Shown here: positions 37,101 through 49,468 of the stretch, piece by piece
Numbering within the stretch: position 1 is the stretch's first letter
Layout of the letters: every line of letters starts with the position of its first letter
Position numbers and translations under genes: made by a program
NCBI GenBank assembly: GCA_020726505.1
Contig: JAHLEZ010000002.1
Coordinates: 3,224,001 to 3,288,000, forward strand
DNA: 64,000 nt
Direction of reading: 5' to 3'
DNA from: Leptodontidium sp. MPI-SDFR-AT-0119
Taxonomy: Eukaryota > Ascomycota > Leotiomycetes > Helotiales > Leptodontidiaceae
The notes under the pieces: model-generated
The model's database searches: none
Told to the model about the DNA's origin: nothing
Seen by the model: only the letters and a program-made list of their open reading frames with translations

Positions 37101-39219
37101 ACCTTGCCTCCTAGAGACGGATATTAGTGATAGTATTATAACTAGAGTCCTTTCTTAATAACACGGCGACAATTAGTTCCCCGTTACTTTCTTTTTAAAG
37201 ACTATACTACTTACTAAGCTTAACTACGTAATATACGATAAAGAGATACTAGTTATTATTAGATCCTTTAGGCACTAGCGTACTAAGTTAGTAAGAGCCC
37301 CTTACTAAGTCTATGTCGTGACAGACTATAAGGCCTTAAAATACTTTATAACCTCTAAGTAATTAAATACTAGACAAGTATAATAGGCAGAACTCTTAAT
37401 AGACTATAATTTTATAATTACGTATCGCCTTAGAATTTATAACCCCTTAATAAACGCACTTTCTTGTAAGTTAGACGAGTTAAATTAATAGAACTTTACG
37501 AAGAAAACTTAACGCCTTTAATAACTCTTACGCTAAGACTAAATTGACCTTAGCTTACTATTTATAGAGTTGCGGCCGCCTAACGACGCCGACACGTTAA
37601 TAGCTAACGTTAAGCTCGTTGCCTTCACATTAATATTCTCTGTCGTATAATAAATCTTAGAAGTTAATCGTATTACTCCTTCTTTATAAGCTCTACGTAA
37701 GTAAGTTGTATTAAGTTCTCTAAGTAAACTTAGCCTAGTAGGTGACCTCTTACTCCACGACGGCCGCCTCTTAGTCCCTGATGTCGATTACCTCCGAACC
37801 TTCCTTATACGAGAAGTCTATGATTGAGTCACTATAGCGCACCCTAGTGTTAAGAAGACGATCTAATTGCTCTCTTCTTAGTACTAGTGGTATAGAATCA
37901 CGTCTATAGTTTAGTAGTACTGCCGTAACTATTATACTTATTAATAAATTCAAGTCCCCCGGGATAAAAAGCCTGGACTCCTCTATCCTCTCCCCGTTCT
38001 GTCTAGACTATAAGAACATATTACCGTGGACTATTACTCCTTTACTAAAGACAAGTATAGATTTAATAACGTCCTTGTCTTTATTAATAAATTCAGTAAA
38101 CAAGCGATTAGTATCCCTTGCTAGAAGACGGCAGATACTTAGAAGCTAGCCATTATATATATATATTATATATATTGTTACTTTGGCGCTCCCTTAACTA
38201 TTACTTCTAATAAAGGCCCCTAGTTTGTCTTTAAGTTTTGGACCGCCCTTAATAAGATCTTCAGAACTAAGAGACAACTGTCCGCTACTGACTACCTATA
38301 GACAGACGGCCAGACTGAAGTGTACAACTAATACCTACAGAAACGACTCCGACCTTTCGTTGCGTATTACTAAGACGACTAGTTAGAGTACCTCCTTATT
38401 ATAGACTACGCCTAGATGTCCCTCCCATACGATTCCCTAGGGGGACTCTCTCTATTTGAGGTAGTCTATAGATACGCACCACGCACGAATTAGGACTAGA
38501 AAATTGACTTGCTAGACTTAGTTACCCCTACTAACAAGTTAAACACTTAATAAACTATTGACTATGCCTAACGCTATAAGAAAGCTTAAGACATAGCTCG
38601 ATTGAACCTTACTGTAGCCTAAGCCAAGATAGTTAGGTCTTATAACGCCTCTCGCCGCGATGTCGACTTTAATAAAGACAGCCTAGTCTGGCTCGACATA
38701 CGTTACTTTAAGACACTCTGTCTATTTAAGAAGTTAGATATACTAACTAATGGACTATTTAGAGTACTCGAGAAGGTAAGACACTTATACTGCCTAGAGT
38801 TACTAGCGAGTATAAAGGTCTATAACGTCTTTCTGGCTAGTAAGCTTCGCCGGGACCCTAACGATCTTTTATTAGGCCAAGTACAAGATGCCCCCCCGCC
38901 GATTAACATTATAAGTGACGACGAGTGGGAACTAAAAGAAGTGCTTGCCTACTATAAGAAGGGCAAGACTCTATTTTACTGTATTACTTAACTTAATTAA
39001 GACGTTAACTTAGACTAGTACGATACCTTTAACCTTAAGTACGCTCCGTATAAAGTCAGGGATTTCCACCTTAGTCACCCCGAATAAGTAAGACCCCCTA
39101 CTAAGCTACCTAAATAGATTAAAGTATAAGAAGATAATATTAACGACTACGACGACTTTAATAGTGACAAGGAGATAGACTAACGCTCGAGGGCGAGCTT
39201 TTTCCGGAGGGGGGGGTAA
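34127..39219 (+). pseudogene. Outer chromovirus pol: protease remainder, RT, RNase H, integrase, chromodomain
   Basis: Continues the protease directly after the nested element (NSYYFINYSL, later ITYLGNYRVIIKRL). RT begins near 36,180 (KELEAIKEYIIDNLDKGFIK), with LRLYINFQVLN-type residues, IFIKLDIC, and catalytic TYLDDILIYSKD at about 36,670. RNase H follows (DISDSIITRVLSQQ, then VVTDYKALKYF near 37,315). The integrase has a zinc region (IAHPSVKK ... about 37,830-37,930), VDYYSFTKDKYRF at about 38,025, TSNKGPQFVFKFW (the second Asp mutated to Asn) near 38,205, and TDGQTEVYN near 38,305. A chromodomain (ISDDEWELKEVLAYYKKGK) is near 38,915. The frame ends SRASFFRRGG and TAA at 39,217-39,219, abutting the LTR. 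Dozens of RIP stops. Confidence 0.93.
39205..39216 (+). other. Polypurine tract of the outer chromovirus
   Basis: CGGAGGGGGGGG-type purine run immediately upstream of the 3' LTR, overlapping the last codons of pol, as usual in this lineage. Confidence 0.8.
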
Positions 39220-39466
39220 TGTGACGACTATCGCTGCCTAGAGCCTCATTTCCACCGGCTCTACTTAGTACTGCCCGATCGGGACGTACCGAGATTACTA
39301 TAATACTAGGCATAGCAACCTCTTGTATATAGACTTATTCTTTCCTTACCTTCTTTCCTCTGTAGTTATAGATTCTAAGTTGATACTTAGTATCGTCATA
39401 TGTCCTGTGTTGATATGTGAGGCGTCAGTTACACGTGATTGCCGTCTTTCTAGGGCAAGCGTCACA
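39220..39466 (+). repeat. 3' LTR of the outer chromovirus
   Basis: Starts TGTGACGACTATC and ends GCAAGCGTCACA, intact TG...CA ends; followed by target duplication AAATC (39,467-39,471). Confidence 0.95.
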
Positions 39467-39471
39467 AAATC

Positions 39472-41110
39472 TATCTCCCTTCTAGGAATTACGGCGCCGT
39501 TTTTATAATATCTCGTGTTGCTGAATGTAGACGGTATAGTCCGGACGCCTTCGAAGTACTAGAGGGTCTAGAAGAGTAGGACTCGAAAGAACTTTTACTT
39601 AAAGCAGCCGAATTAGCTCTAGAATTGTAGCTATTTTATAATTATTAAGCGCGAGAAGTAGCCCGCCTTTTAAGATTATATACGCTTACTTTAATATAAG
39701 TTAAAGTGTATATTAGTTAAGGCTATTACTAACTCTATTAATACCCTAAGGTTTATAAACGGCAGCGGCAGCGGCTCTTAAAGTACTGACCTAAGTAAGC
39801 TCAGTCGAGGTATCGCGATGTTTACGCGACCTTCGAAGCCTCAGTAGACGTTTTAGAGTAGTCCCGAAGCAAGTTTACAGAAGAGGCTTTACGCTTACTT
39901 AAGATCTTATTAATATTAGACTCTAGCGTCTTTACTTTTCAAGTTTTCGAGGAGGCATAAAAGGGTTGTAAAGAGATCCCACGGGCTAGTAATATCGACG
40001 TTAAGAGTATTAACGAGTTCTCTTAAAGTCACGTTTTATAATTACTAAGTTTTATAGTCCTAGAAGACGACGCATGAGATCCTTTTCGTCTTATAAAAGC
40101 TAGTTCTCTCCTTATATCTCTTTCCTTAGTCACTCGACATAACTTGAACAATTACCTCAGATTATTAATACACTTATTAACTCACGCTTAAGTCAAGGAT
40201 TGACAGGATTCAAAGCGTTAAGGTGTAACATAGATCACAGCTAGCTGTGTTCTTGGATTTTCTCGCTTAAATACTTGTATGTGGCAGACACAAGAGAGAC
40301 TTCTACTCCCGTATGTCTTGTCGTATTTGGATATAAAGGTCAATAGGGTATTCGGGCTGGCATCGAAAGAAGTTGTTACTCTAATTGTTCTTAAATGTAG
40401 CTCGGCTCTATTAGACATACAACAAGACTTTAAACTTGGCCAGTTAATACAAGACACGTTCCTCGAGCTTAGACAAAATCCCGACGAGTTATTAGAAGAG
40501 GCCTTGCCCCTTTATGACCTTTAAGCAAAGAGCTTAATAGATCTCGGGATAAATAAAGAAGCCGTGGCACTACTCGAGCAGGTGGTCCAGATCTGCGAGA
40601 CTACGTTAGCTGAGACGCACCCGCATTAGCTCGCGTCGTAGTACGAACTGGCGAGAGTATACGAGGCGAATAGGCAGGTGGTTAAAGCCGTGGCGCTGCT
40701 CGAGCAGGTGGTCAAGATCTACGAGACCACGCAACTCGAGACTCACCTGGACCGGCTCACGTCGCAGTATACACTAGTAATAGCGTATTAGGCGAATAGG
40801 CAGGTCGCTGAAGCCGTGGCGCTACTCGAGTAGGTGGTCTAAATAAGCGAGACTATACTAGCCGAGGCGCACCCGGACCGGCTCACGTCGCAGCACGCAC
40901 TAGTAATAGCGTACTAAGCGAATAGGCAGGTCGCTGAAGCTGTGGCGCTGCTCGAGTAGGTGGTCTAGATCCGCGAGACTATACAAGCCGAGACGCACCT
41001 AAACCGGCTCGCGTCGCAGCACGCACTAGCAATAGCGCACAAGGCGAATAGGCAAGTCGTTGAGGCTATAGCGCTGCTTAAGGAGGTAGTTAAGATCAAA
41101 CGGTTGATAT
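39472..41110 (+). pseudogene. NLR 1, 3' part: second half of NB-ARC and TPR repeats
   Basis: Direct continuation of the gene cut at 19,630: joining the two flanks across the AAATC duplication keeps the frame (NB-ARC residues IYLPSRNYGAVFIIS). It continues with SPDAFEVLEGLEEQDSKELL, a winged-helix-like stretch (ALRLLKILLILDSSVFTFQV) and FIVLEDD, then NRVFGLASKEVVTLIV. From 40,557 five 126-bp TPR units follow (EAVALLEQVVQICETTLAE type, kinesin light chain-like). The open frame at 40,279-40,524 is part of it. TPRs of such NLRs sense ligand. Relatively few stops compared with the NB-ARC. Confidence 0.9.
40557..41110 (+). repeat. Five 126-bp TPR-coding units of NLR 1
   Basis: GCCGTGGCRCTRCTCGAG occurs at 40,561, 40,687, 40,813, 40,939 and (more diverged) 41,065, a constant 126-bp spacing, that is 42 residues per unit. 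High similarity between units, as in other fungal NLR repeat domains. Confidence 0.93.
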
Positions 41111-43849
41111 TAGCTATAAGCTATCTTAGTTGTGTAGTGTTAGAGAACGCACTTTCTTACTTTTTATAATTACTTTAATTTATAGATAATTATTATTATA
41201 GAGATTCTTTTTCTTCCGTGTGTGATATAATTAATATAAAAACGTGATATAATACATCTTATATTAAAAGACTTTTTATAGGCTTTAATATCTTTATGTT
41301 CGAATAATTCTTCTCTTATATATTTTTATAACTTTAATAAAGAGAGGCTTAGGGGAGGTTAATTTTATATATTATTATTATGATTTTCTAAAAGCTTCAA
41401 GTTTATTCTTTCGGTTAATAAAGCTTATTATACGTATACGGGGAATTAGTATCGTAATAGGCTTAGCGCTTGCTAGTCACATAATATTTCGCTTAGCCCC
41501 TTTTAGTAAGTAAGGTTAAGAATCTTGAGAAAGTTGTAGAGGGGAAGCCGATTTTATAAGTGACTATATTCCCCTTAGACTTATTTAAGAACTCTTGTTA
41601 GGCATTAGAAAAGCTGAACTCGATCGAAGAAGTAATCGAAGGAGCTCTTGAAATACTTTATAAGATTTATATAAATAAGGAAATCTGCGCAACTTAGCTT
41701 CTTCTTTTAAGGGCGAGGGATAATACTCGAAATCTTTGGGAGGTCCTCGATTAAGTGTTTAAGTATTTTTTTTACTTTAGATAGTGACAGTTTAAATAGT
41801 AATTAATAAGTATTATATAATATCTTTTATACTTAATATTTACTTTTATAATAGTTAACTCTAATATTTCTAGGCTTGACTTTATTTTAGTATTTCTTAT
41901 GCTTATCGGGTTTAACTAGACATCTTAATAACAATATAATAGAGTATTAATTTTATTTACTAGTAAGCCTTCCCTTTTTATCTTTATATACGTAACAGAC
42001 TTATTAAATAAACTACGATCTATTATATTTCTTAATACACAGTGATTTTATAGTTATTTTCCCCTTTAATTTATGTGATTATAGAATCTTAAGAAGTGAA
42101 TAAGTTCTCGCCTAATTAAGTAAGTAAAATTAATTACGTGGCAAGGGAGATTTCTCACAATTTCCTTCTTAGAAAGTAGCCACTAGTTAGGGCTATTATA
42201 GATATAATATCTCTTACCCCGTAGGACTATTACTACGGCTTTGACCCTAGGCTCCTCGCTTAACCAGTATATATTAATAAGTAAGGTAGCCTCTTTCCTC
42301 CTTAGCCTCTCATTTTCTTGTTTCGCCACTTTGCGTATTTCTAGAGACATCAGGACGTATTAAGAAGGGCTAAGTAAAATATCTTCAAATTTAATATACT
42401 TAGAAGGACTTTATTATATAGAGCTTTTATAAGAAGGGGTAAGTAAGTAGGAGTTACAAACTAAGACTTAAGCTTAAACCGGAATATATTATATTTATTA
42501 TATTATGACATTAATAGCTGGCTGTGTTAAATAAGCGTAGTCATATTATGTGTTACTTAAATAAGAAATTTACGTATATGGCTTCTTGGCTAATAAAAAC
42601 ATAAGTTTATATTCTATATAATAGATACTAATGCGGATTTAGTAAATGTTAAGTCTTATATTCAAAGTAATATGTTATATAAGGACGATATAGAGAGGCA
42701 AGATACTACTTCTAGTATTAGAATAATTATTTTTTGTACGACGATTAAAATCGTAGTGCTCTACTTGTGATAATATTACTTTATATCCTCCGCTTTGAGA
42801 ATCTACTTTACTTACGGAAAATTTTTCTAGAGCCTTAAAGTTGTTTGTAAGTAATAGACCTCGCTCCTTGTTTAATATATATTAAAAGCGTGATTGGCTT
42901 AAATTAGTTATTATGTAAACAAATTGATATATTTAGTAAATAATCTCTGTTATTTAAGTAGAAGGCTAGCTTAAAAGTTAGAAGATATCCTCAATAAATA
43001 ATATATTAAAGTTTTATATATTTTCGCCCTAATACCTTTACTACGACTACCGATATTAAGGAACTAGTTATAACTTAATTATATTTCACCCCGCCTATAG
43101 CTTACTCTCTTAGCTTCCTCTTGTTTAGCCCTTTTTTTCTTGTTATTGTACTCCTTTATAATCTTCTTTATCCCTTATATATTAAATACTAGTAGAAGTA
43201 GTAGTATAATAGTAGTGTAGCCCCCTGTGACCGCCGCTGTGATAATAATAGTAACTGACTAGTGCCTACCTCGAGTTGTGTAGATGTTAATAATTGTCGT
43301 AAGAAAACTAATTATTAAATTAGTTAAGTTAAGCCTTATAAATACTTTAGTTTCCCTTAAGTATCGTCGCTATTACTTGACGTATTAAATAATTTGATTT
43401 AGTATCTACTTATAATTATTGTACTAGATCTTATATAGGAAGAGTATTCCTACTAAAGTAATGCTACAATAGAATCCGGCTAATTAAAGTAGCGGCAAGT
43501 TCTATATAGTTTTAATAACGACCTTACTTGCCTTACTTGCCCCCTTAGAAAGCGTATAAGAGTTCCGGATTAATGTGAAGGTTCTTGGTAAGACAAGGTA
43601 TTTAATAAGTAATAGTTAACTAAAGGCACTTACGAAGATGTTATATAACTTCGGAATCGTATTTAATTGTAGGAGTATATTAATATATCTTATTTTTAAT
43701 AATAAATTTAAGGCGATTAAAGGCTTTTCTTAGGGCGCCTCTTTATTAATCGTAGTCGTCTTGGCCTTATTAACTCTTAGAGGTGGAGGTCGTTAAAGGC
43801 GGAAAGGGTGCGGAGAGTCGGAGCGAGAGAAAGAGCCTGGCATTTTATT
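41111..43849. other. RIP-mutated interval after NLR 1, no identified gene
   Basis: A frame at about 41,575-41,770 (FPLDLFKNSCQALEKLNSIE) stays open for some 60 codons but is not recognised. Segments at 41,320-41,370 and 41,535-41,580 resemble the region after NLR 2 (54,745-54,790 and 54,960-55,010). The rest is AT-rich with nothing to report. Confidence 0.45.
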
Positions 43850-46720
43850 TATAATTAATACTAAAGAGGTAAGCCTAAGTGAGTGGCCGTCCCCTTTAAG
43901 TACTATTAATTTGACTTCTAAAAGTTATAAAGAGGTTAATTAAGCTTAAGCTATTATTATAATAGCCTATTTAAGTAATATATATACTAATAGCCCGGAA
44001 TTTCGTGCTTAAGAAGCGTGGCTAGGGCTTATTTAGGATGCTCTTAATTACTACTACTATTAATAGTACTTGGGACGGCTATTACTCTTAGTAGTTGACT
44101 ATATACTTATGTAGTTGTAATATGCGCTTGAATCTGATGTTAAGTATTATTGAATCTTCTTTAGATAATAAAGTTTAAATATATTTTCTGTGGCGGTACG
44201 CTTTAGCTTGAGAATCCTTAATACATCGTCGCGCAGTCTCTTAGTAGATTCCTTTATTTTATTAGTACGAAGATTGTCTTGTGGGACTAGTAAAATTATA
44301 TATATCTAATTATTTATTATTACTTAAAAACAATCTTATAAAGTAAGTATTTATAATTTCGTATTAAAAGTCCGTAACTTCTTCCTTATATACCTCTTCG
44401 TAATTTGTTCGACTTCGGATAAGTCTATTAAATAAGCGTAGATTAATTGTAACTCTTTTTAATTGTTTCTCTTTTAGACCTTAAAGTAAATCTCGACTTT
44501 CTCTTGCTTATATTAATCTTATACTAGTCTTTCTCGCCTTAACCTTTCCCGCTATAGCTGTTCCTCCTCTAGCCTCCTTTATAATTCCTCTTCTTACTTG
44601 AGCTGTTCTTGTCTCTATTATTCCCGCTTCTCTAAAACGCCCTGTCTTAACTTCTTATATTTTAATATCGCTCACTTCAAATTCTCCTGCTCTAAATTTT
44701 ACTTTAATTCTTATTATAACCTCTCTTACTTCTCCCGCTCTAATCTCTCTTAGTCTAATCTCTCTTATTCCACTCTCTCTTACTCTAGCCTCTTTTATAA
44801 CTCTTATTCTTGCCTGCGTTATTCTTACCTTCTCTCTTCTTACGCCCTTGTGGCTTATAATTAACTACTAGTTTAATTTGCCCTAGAGGTTTCTTGAGAT
44901 TAACTACTAGTCCGGTCTACCTTAGAAGTCTCTTAAGATTAGCCACTAGTTTAATCTGCCCTAGAAGTCTCTTGAGATTAACTTTTATCTTGCCTATAAT
45001 AATAAGACAGTACACTTTCCTTATCTTCTGTATCCTCGTCTATATTTGCGACGTTTTTTATCTTAAATAGTTTACTAAAGAATATAAAGTATATAGATTT
45101 CTAAATAAAAAAGGACGTTATACTATTTCCTTAATCTTATTATATGTCGTGGAAGTGATTAATAAATAATAAGTTGCGATCTACCTCATAAGACTAGACA
45201 CAAGGGGTCCTATACTTATTAGCCAGTGTAACACTAGGCCTAGATGTCACTAAAATAGGCCTTAATTGCGGGTATATTTGCCTAACGTCTATGCTTAGCC
45301 TTTATATAACTTTAATTTTATTAGAGTCAAATCCTAACTCACTTACAAGATCAGTAAGGTAGCGTAATATAGCCGGGACGGCATGTGCCCTTGGTTTTTA
45401 CACTAAATTCTCCTTGTTAGGCTCCCGCGGTATAGAAGGGTATTCGCGTATAGCGAAGGCGAATAAATGTCGGATTCTATACTCGATTTAGTCAGCGCGG
45501 CTGCCTCCCTTACGAATGAAAGTGTCTTCTATTATTTAGATTCTAATTAGACTATCCTCTTAGTTAATACTAGTGAACCGCTTCTAAAGAGCTTCAATAA
45601 GACTTTTATTTTTTAGAACTTGTGTTAACCGCCTCACTGAGTTTATAAGGAGCTCTAAATATACTATATTACAAAAAAACGTGCGTAAGGACAGTATAAG
45701 TCCCTCGATTATTTGTAGTCGTCTCTAGATCTCTTTACGTTTAGGACCGCTAAAGGCACTAAATATCTTGCCGCCGTATATCTTATTAAAAAGAAACTTT
45801 ACATCCCTCGTTAATACTCGTGGCGCTCTTAGCTTTATAGCCTTCACTGTCGCCGAGTCAATCTTTTCTATTATATACTTATTACCCTCGACTAAGTTAG
45901 AATAGAATTTCTTTATGCCTTCGAGGTAATTTATAATTAGCTAAGGTAAAATTAGCTACTATATTAAACTAAACTTCTTACTTACTTCGGGACATCTTAT
46001 AGGCATTATCTTGTAAAGTGTAGTCAGCCTTATTCTATCTTAGAGACTGTAAATAGGTAGTAAGCTATCGAAGGCTTCCGTTTATTCCTCGTTACGGAGT
46101 AAAGTGATTATGTTCTTTACTTTAGTCCCCTTTAGCTAAGCTTGCTACCGCTGCCTAAAAATAAAATTATCCTTATATTAACGTATCTTGTAATAAATCT
46201 CACTATTAGTAGGCTTCTCCTTGTTTAAGTATTCTTTTATAAGGCAAGTTTTTAAGTTAATGTTAAGATCTACCTATTGCGGTTAATCTAAACATTTGTT
46301 AATTATACTTAACTATACCTGACAAGTAAAGATTAACCGTCTACTATTTGTCCGTTTCGGAGAGAAATTCCCGGGCAGCCTTAATCCTATATAGTCCATA
46401 TAAATAATTAAGCTTATAGTCGTCTAGGAAAGTGAGTTCTAGGAGATCGTTCAATAATTAGTGTACTGAAACACTCGAATCGCTTAACGCCGAAGTAAAA
46501 TAGTCTTAGGAGATCTTCGCAGGTATATAATTATATAGTTCTAAGTGGTAACATCCTTCCTTATGGAAGTACCTTAGCAATATCTCTATATATTGTTTAC
46601 TTAGCTCCCTGCGTACGTTTATGCCGTCTTAATAAAGACAGAGTATATTAAGGCTAATACGTGTAGTACTTAGATATTTTAGACGTCTTTCAGCGTCGAG
46701 TCTAGACTCCTCAGCTCGAG
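43850..46720 (-). pseudogene. DUF3723-like protein
   Basis: One frame over about 900 codons with RIP-type stops. N-terminal region: INVRRELSKQYIEILLRYFH followed by KEGCYHLELYNYIPA (about 46,600-46,520), then a hydrophilic segment ending YGLYRIKAAREFLSETDK. Middle: KAIKLRAPRVLTRDVKFLF (about 45,830) and DSLIRIQIIEDTFIRKGGSR (about 45,540). C-terminal: LVSELGFDSNKIKVIQRLS (about 45,340), INHFHDIQQDQGNSITSF, a Glu/Arg/Leu-rich coiled coil (44,530-44,830), and ITKRYIRKKLRTFNTKL near 44,400 with ILLVPQD. These blocks match my knowledge of DUF3723, a family of unknown function common in fungal accessory regions and in Starship elements. Boundaries approximate. Confidence 0.75.
44861..44977 (-). 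repeat. Three 39-bp units in the DUF3723 gene
   Basis: Units start at 44,861, 44,900 and 44,939 and encode a 13-residue repeat of NLKRPLGQIKLVV type, just N-terminal to the coiled coil. In-frame unit length is kept. Confidence 0.75.
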
Positions 46721-48869
46721 CTCGAGACTGTCGTATGTTTATGAGAAATGTGATATAATATAAGAGGAGGAAATAAAGTGGTTCTTAAGAGAAAATCCTC
46801 GTTCTTGTACTAACGTTAATATTAAAGTTAATTATACTAATAATAGTTCCTTTTTACTTACAAGGTTATGTATTTTTAGTAATTAATTAATATTAGTATA
46901 TACTGAATTTGAGATTTAAATAAATTTTAATTATATAGTAAATTAAGTATTAGAGATTAAACAGTCGACGCTAGAATTTAGCACGTAACACTTCTAAAAT
47001 TATTAAGCTTTTAGTAGAAAAGCTTCTAGCGAACGTAAGTATATACTAATTAAAGTATATAATAAAACTAAAGTAAAAAGAAATCTAAGCGCGGACTATA
47101 TTAGCCACTTTTTTATTATTAATGATTGGAAGTTTAAAGTATATCTCTTATGTTTTTATTAATAGGCGTGTTATTATAAAATCTATTATAATTAAATTAT
47201 CTTTGTTTTTATCTTTAACTTAAATCATTATACTTATTGCTATTACTGTTACTATTATCTGTCTTAAATGTGGCAGCGAAAAGCCCAAAGATCTTAAGTT
47301 TAATATAGTTTACACTTACTCCCTTAGTGTCTAGTAGTTCCTTTACTTTAGTGTTAGAACAGATATAATTACCGTAGTATTCTGCTAAAGATGTCTAAGT
47401 TATATAATAAAACGACTAATTAAAGATAATAATAATAACGACGAGTTCTATAAAGTTAAACGACTAATACTTTAAGATTTAAATATAATAAATAATATTA
47501 AAGTAAGGCACGAAATTGTGAGGTTGTTTATTAATTATAAGATAAAGTTGTACTTAGATAGTGTTAAGCCGCTTATCGAGGTAGAAAAGGGCAACAATTT
47601 AGCTGTCACTTGTATAGAAGGGTACTATAAGTATAGTTAATATACCTGAAAATTATAATCTTTATAATAAATTCAATAGAATTCATTTCACTCCTTTGAA
47701 TTTTTGAACTTTAATACTCTCTAAGTCGTGTAATAAGTATATAGTAATTTGTATTATAATACTAGATACGTTCTCCTAAAAGTATTACAGCTCTTCGTTA
47801 TTAATTTAATTGATTAGTCTTTCACGTCCTATTTCCCCGCCGAAACTAAAGTATAAAGTCCACTAAGCTTAGAAAGAGACATCTTAATACTCTCTATGAA
47901 GTTATATTGTTTTAAATACTTTGTATTAAGTCGCTTAGAATAGTCTTAAGGTCGTCCCTTCTTGAAATCCGACACACTTATTGTGTTTCTAGTAAGTAAG
48001 ACTAAGCTTAAACTAAGCTTAGTACCCGGTACTCTAAGAGTTTCTTATAATTATTTGAGAGGAGGTTAACGTCTGTAGCTCTCGGAATGTGAATTAATAA
48101 TGTTTTGGGCGACAAGTTATATAGTGATCGGAAACTCAGTAGATAACTCTAAATAACTTCTAGTAAGCGTAAATGTAATAATAGAACTAAGTCCTTAGAT
48201 TTAAACTTTATAAAGATCGTCCCACTCGCTATATTGTTACGACTGTGTTTATTTAAATGTAATTATAATAAATCACGATATTAATAATTTATAACGAATT
48301 CTTATAAGTCTAACACGACGTTAATTTCATAAAATAAGGAGGAAGAAGACCTTATAGGAATTAAGCGGCAAATAATATAAAGACAGAAAGGTTAATATAT
48401 AAATAAAGGCTAAGACAGGCTTCCACATCTTTTTAAAGTCGCGAAATATTAGTAGGTATAATAGCTTATTAAAAGAGATAAGTATTTAAGAGATTTTACT
48501 CGATGTCGAAGTTTTAGTCTAGTTGGTCCCTACAAGTACTTATTAGGCGTATACTTGTAACGGGAGGTATTTAAAAGAAGAGTAGCTATAAAAAGGTTCT
48601 GAACTTAGCTACTTTAGTTCGGAGGATAATAGAGTACGTGGAATCTTATAAACTTGAAGGCGTTTCTAATTTATTATAGGCTATATTTAAAGACTTAAAC
48701 TTTAGATATATTAAAGTGGTTAGTTAATCCCTTAAGACGTTGCCGCGTACTAATTTGCTATCTAGCCGACTCCTTAGTAAAAGGATGAGTAGAGTTATAG
48801 TTTAATAGTTATTCGTAACGCGAAATAGCGCGTGAATAGCCTCTCGGTTAGGGCTTAGAACACTAAAGT
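46721..48869. other. RIP-mutated interval, no identified gene
   Basis: Short open stretches occur (for example KVRHEIVRLFINYKIKLYLD near 47,500 and VRRIIEYVESYKLEGVSN near 48,640, both plus strand), suggesting one former gene, but I cannot assign a family or follow a single frame. Confidence 0.35.
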
Positions 48870-49430
48870 AAACCCGGACCGAGTGATTAAGGACATAGTT
48901 GAGAATTATTAAATATTCCTTTAGAGAGATACTCTTCATTCACAGCCTCTTTCTAAGAAACGTAAGAAGACGGTTAAAAGGATCCAAAATCAAGTTTAGG
49001 AGCCTATTCGTCATTCCAAAAGACTTAAGAATAATACTTAGGGTAAGTCCCCGCGATTCTTCTTAACCAGGGATCTTAGGGGTTCAATTGATAGTACTAT
49101 AAGCAAGTATAGTCCTTTATAAAACCGGCTTCCCCTTAGTCGTAGGGCTAGAAACTTCTACTCTCGCTTATAACTAGGGTCAGTAACTTAGTCTAACTTT
49201 ATATAGACTAACTTAAAGTACTTAAGTATACTACTGTGTAGTAATTGGCGACCTTTTCTATTATAAGGTCAGGACACATGTGTAGACTAATTTATTACAA
49301 TAGATAACATTATTAATATAAGACTAGACTTTTTATATAGCGCCGAATCTCGCTTACTTATAGCACGACTTAATTCGACACATAATAGGTTATAGTAAGC
49401 CGAAGACTAACTTACTCCAAAAGTCATAGT
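48870..49430 (+). pseudogene. Unidentified RIP-degraded frame, about 185 codons
   Basis: A consistent plus-strand frame with RIP-type stops and few frame changes: a basic segment LSKKRKKTVKRIQNQV with HSKRLKNNT (about 48,950-49,040), FFLTRDLRGSIDSTISKYSP, NWRPFLLQGQDTCVDQF and LIARLNSTHN. It reads like the C-terminal region of a larger protein. Family not recognised. It ends just before the second LINE copy. Confidence 0.35.
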
Positions 49431-49468
49431 AGTTAAACATGTTGTGATTGCTGGATGTTTACGGCATT

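Larger units (their letters stand above)
19636..39466 (+). mobile_element. Outer Ty3/Gypsy chromovirus, split by a nested element
   Basis: LTR retrotransposon with 247-bp LTRs (19,636-19,882 and 39,220-39,466) and 5-bp target duplications AAATC (19,631-19,635; 39,467-39,471). Without the nested element (21,746-34,130 including one target copy) it is about 7.4 kb, a normal size. Gag lies in 20,080-21,740; protease, RT, RNase H, integrase and a C-terminal chromodomain lie in 21,700-21,745 plus 34,127-39,219. It is inserted within the NB-ARC of NLR 1, in the same orientation as that gene. Heavily RIP-mutated. The LTRs differ at about 14 of 247 sites by hand count, 13 of them transitions. Confidence 0.95.
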
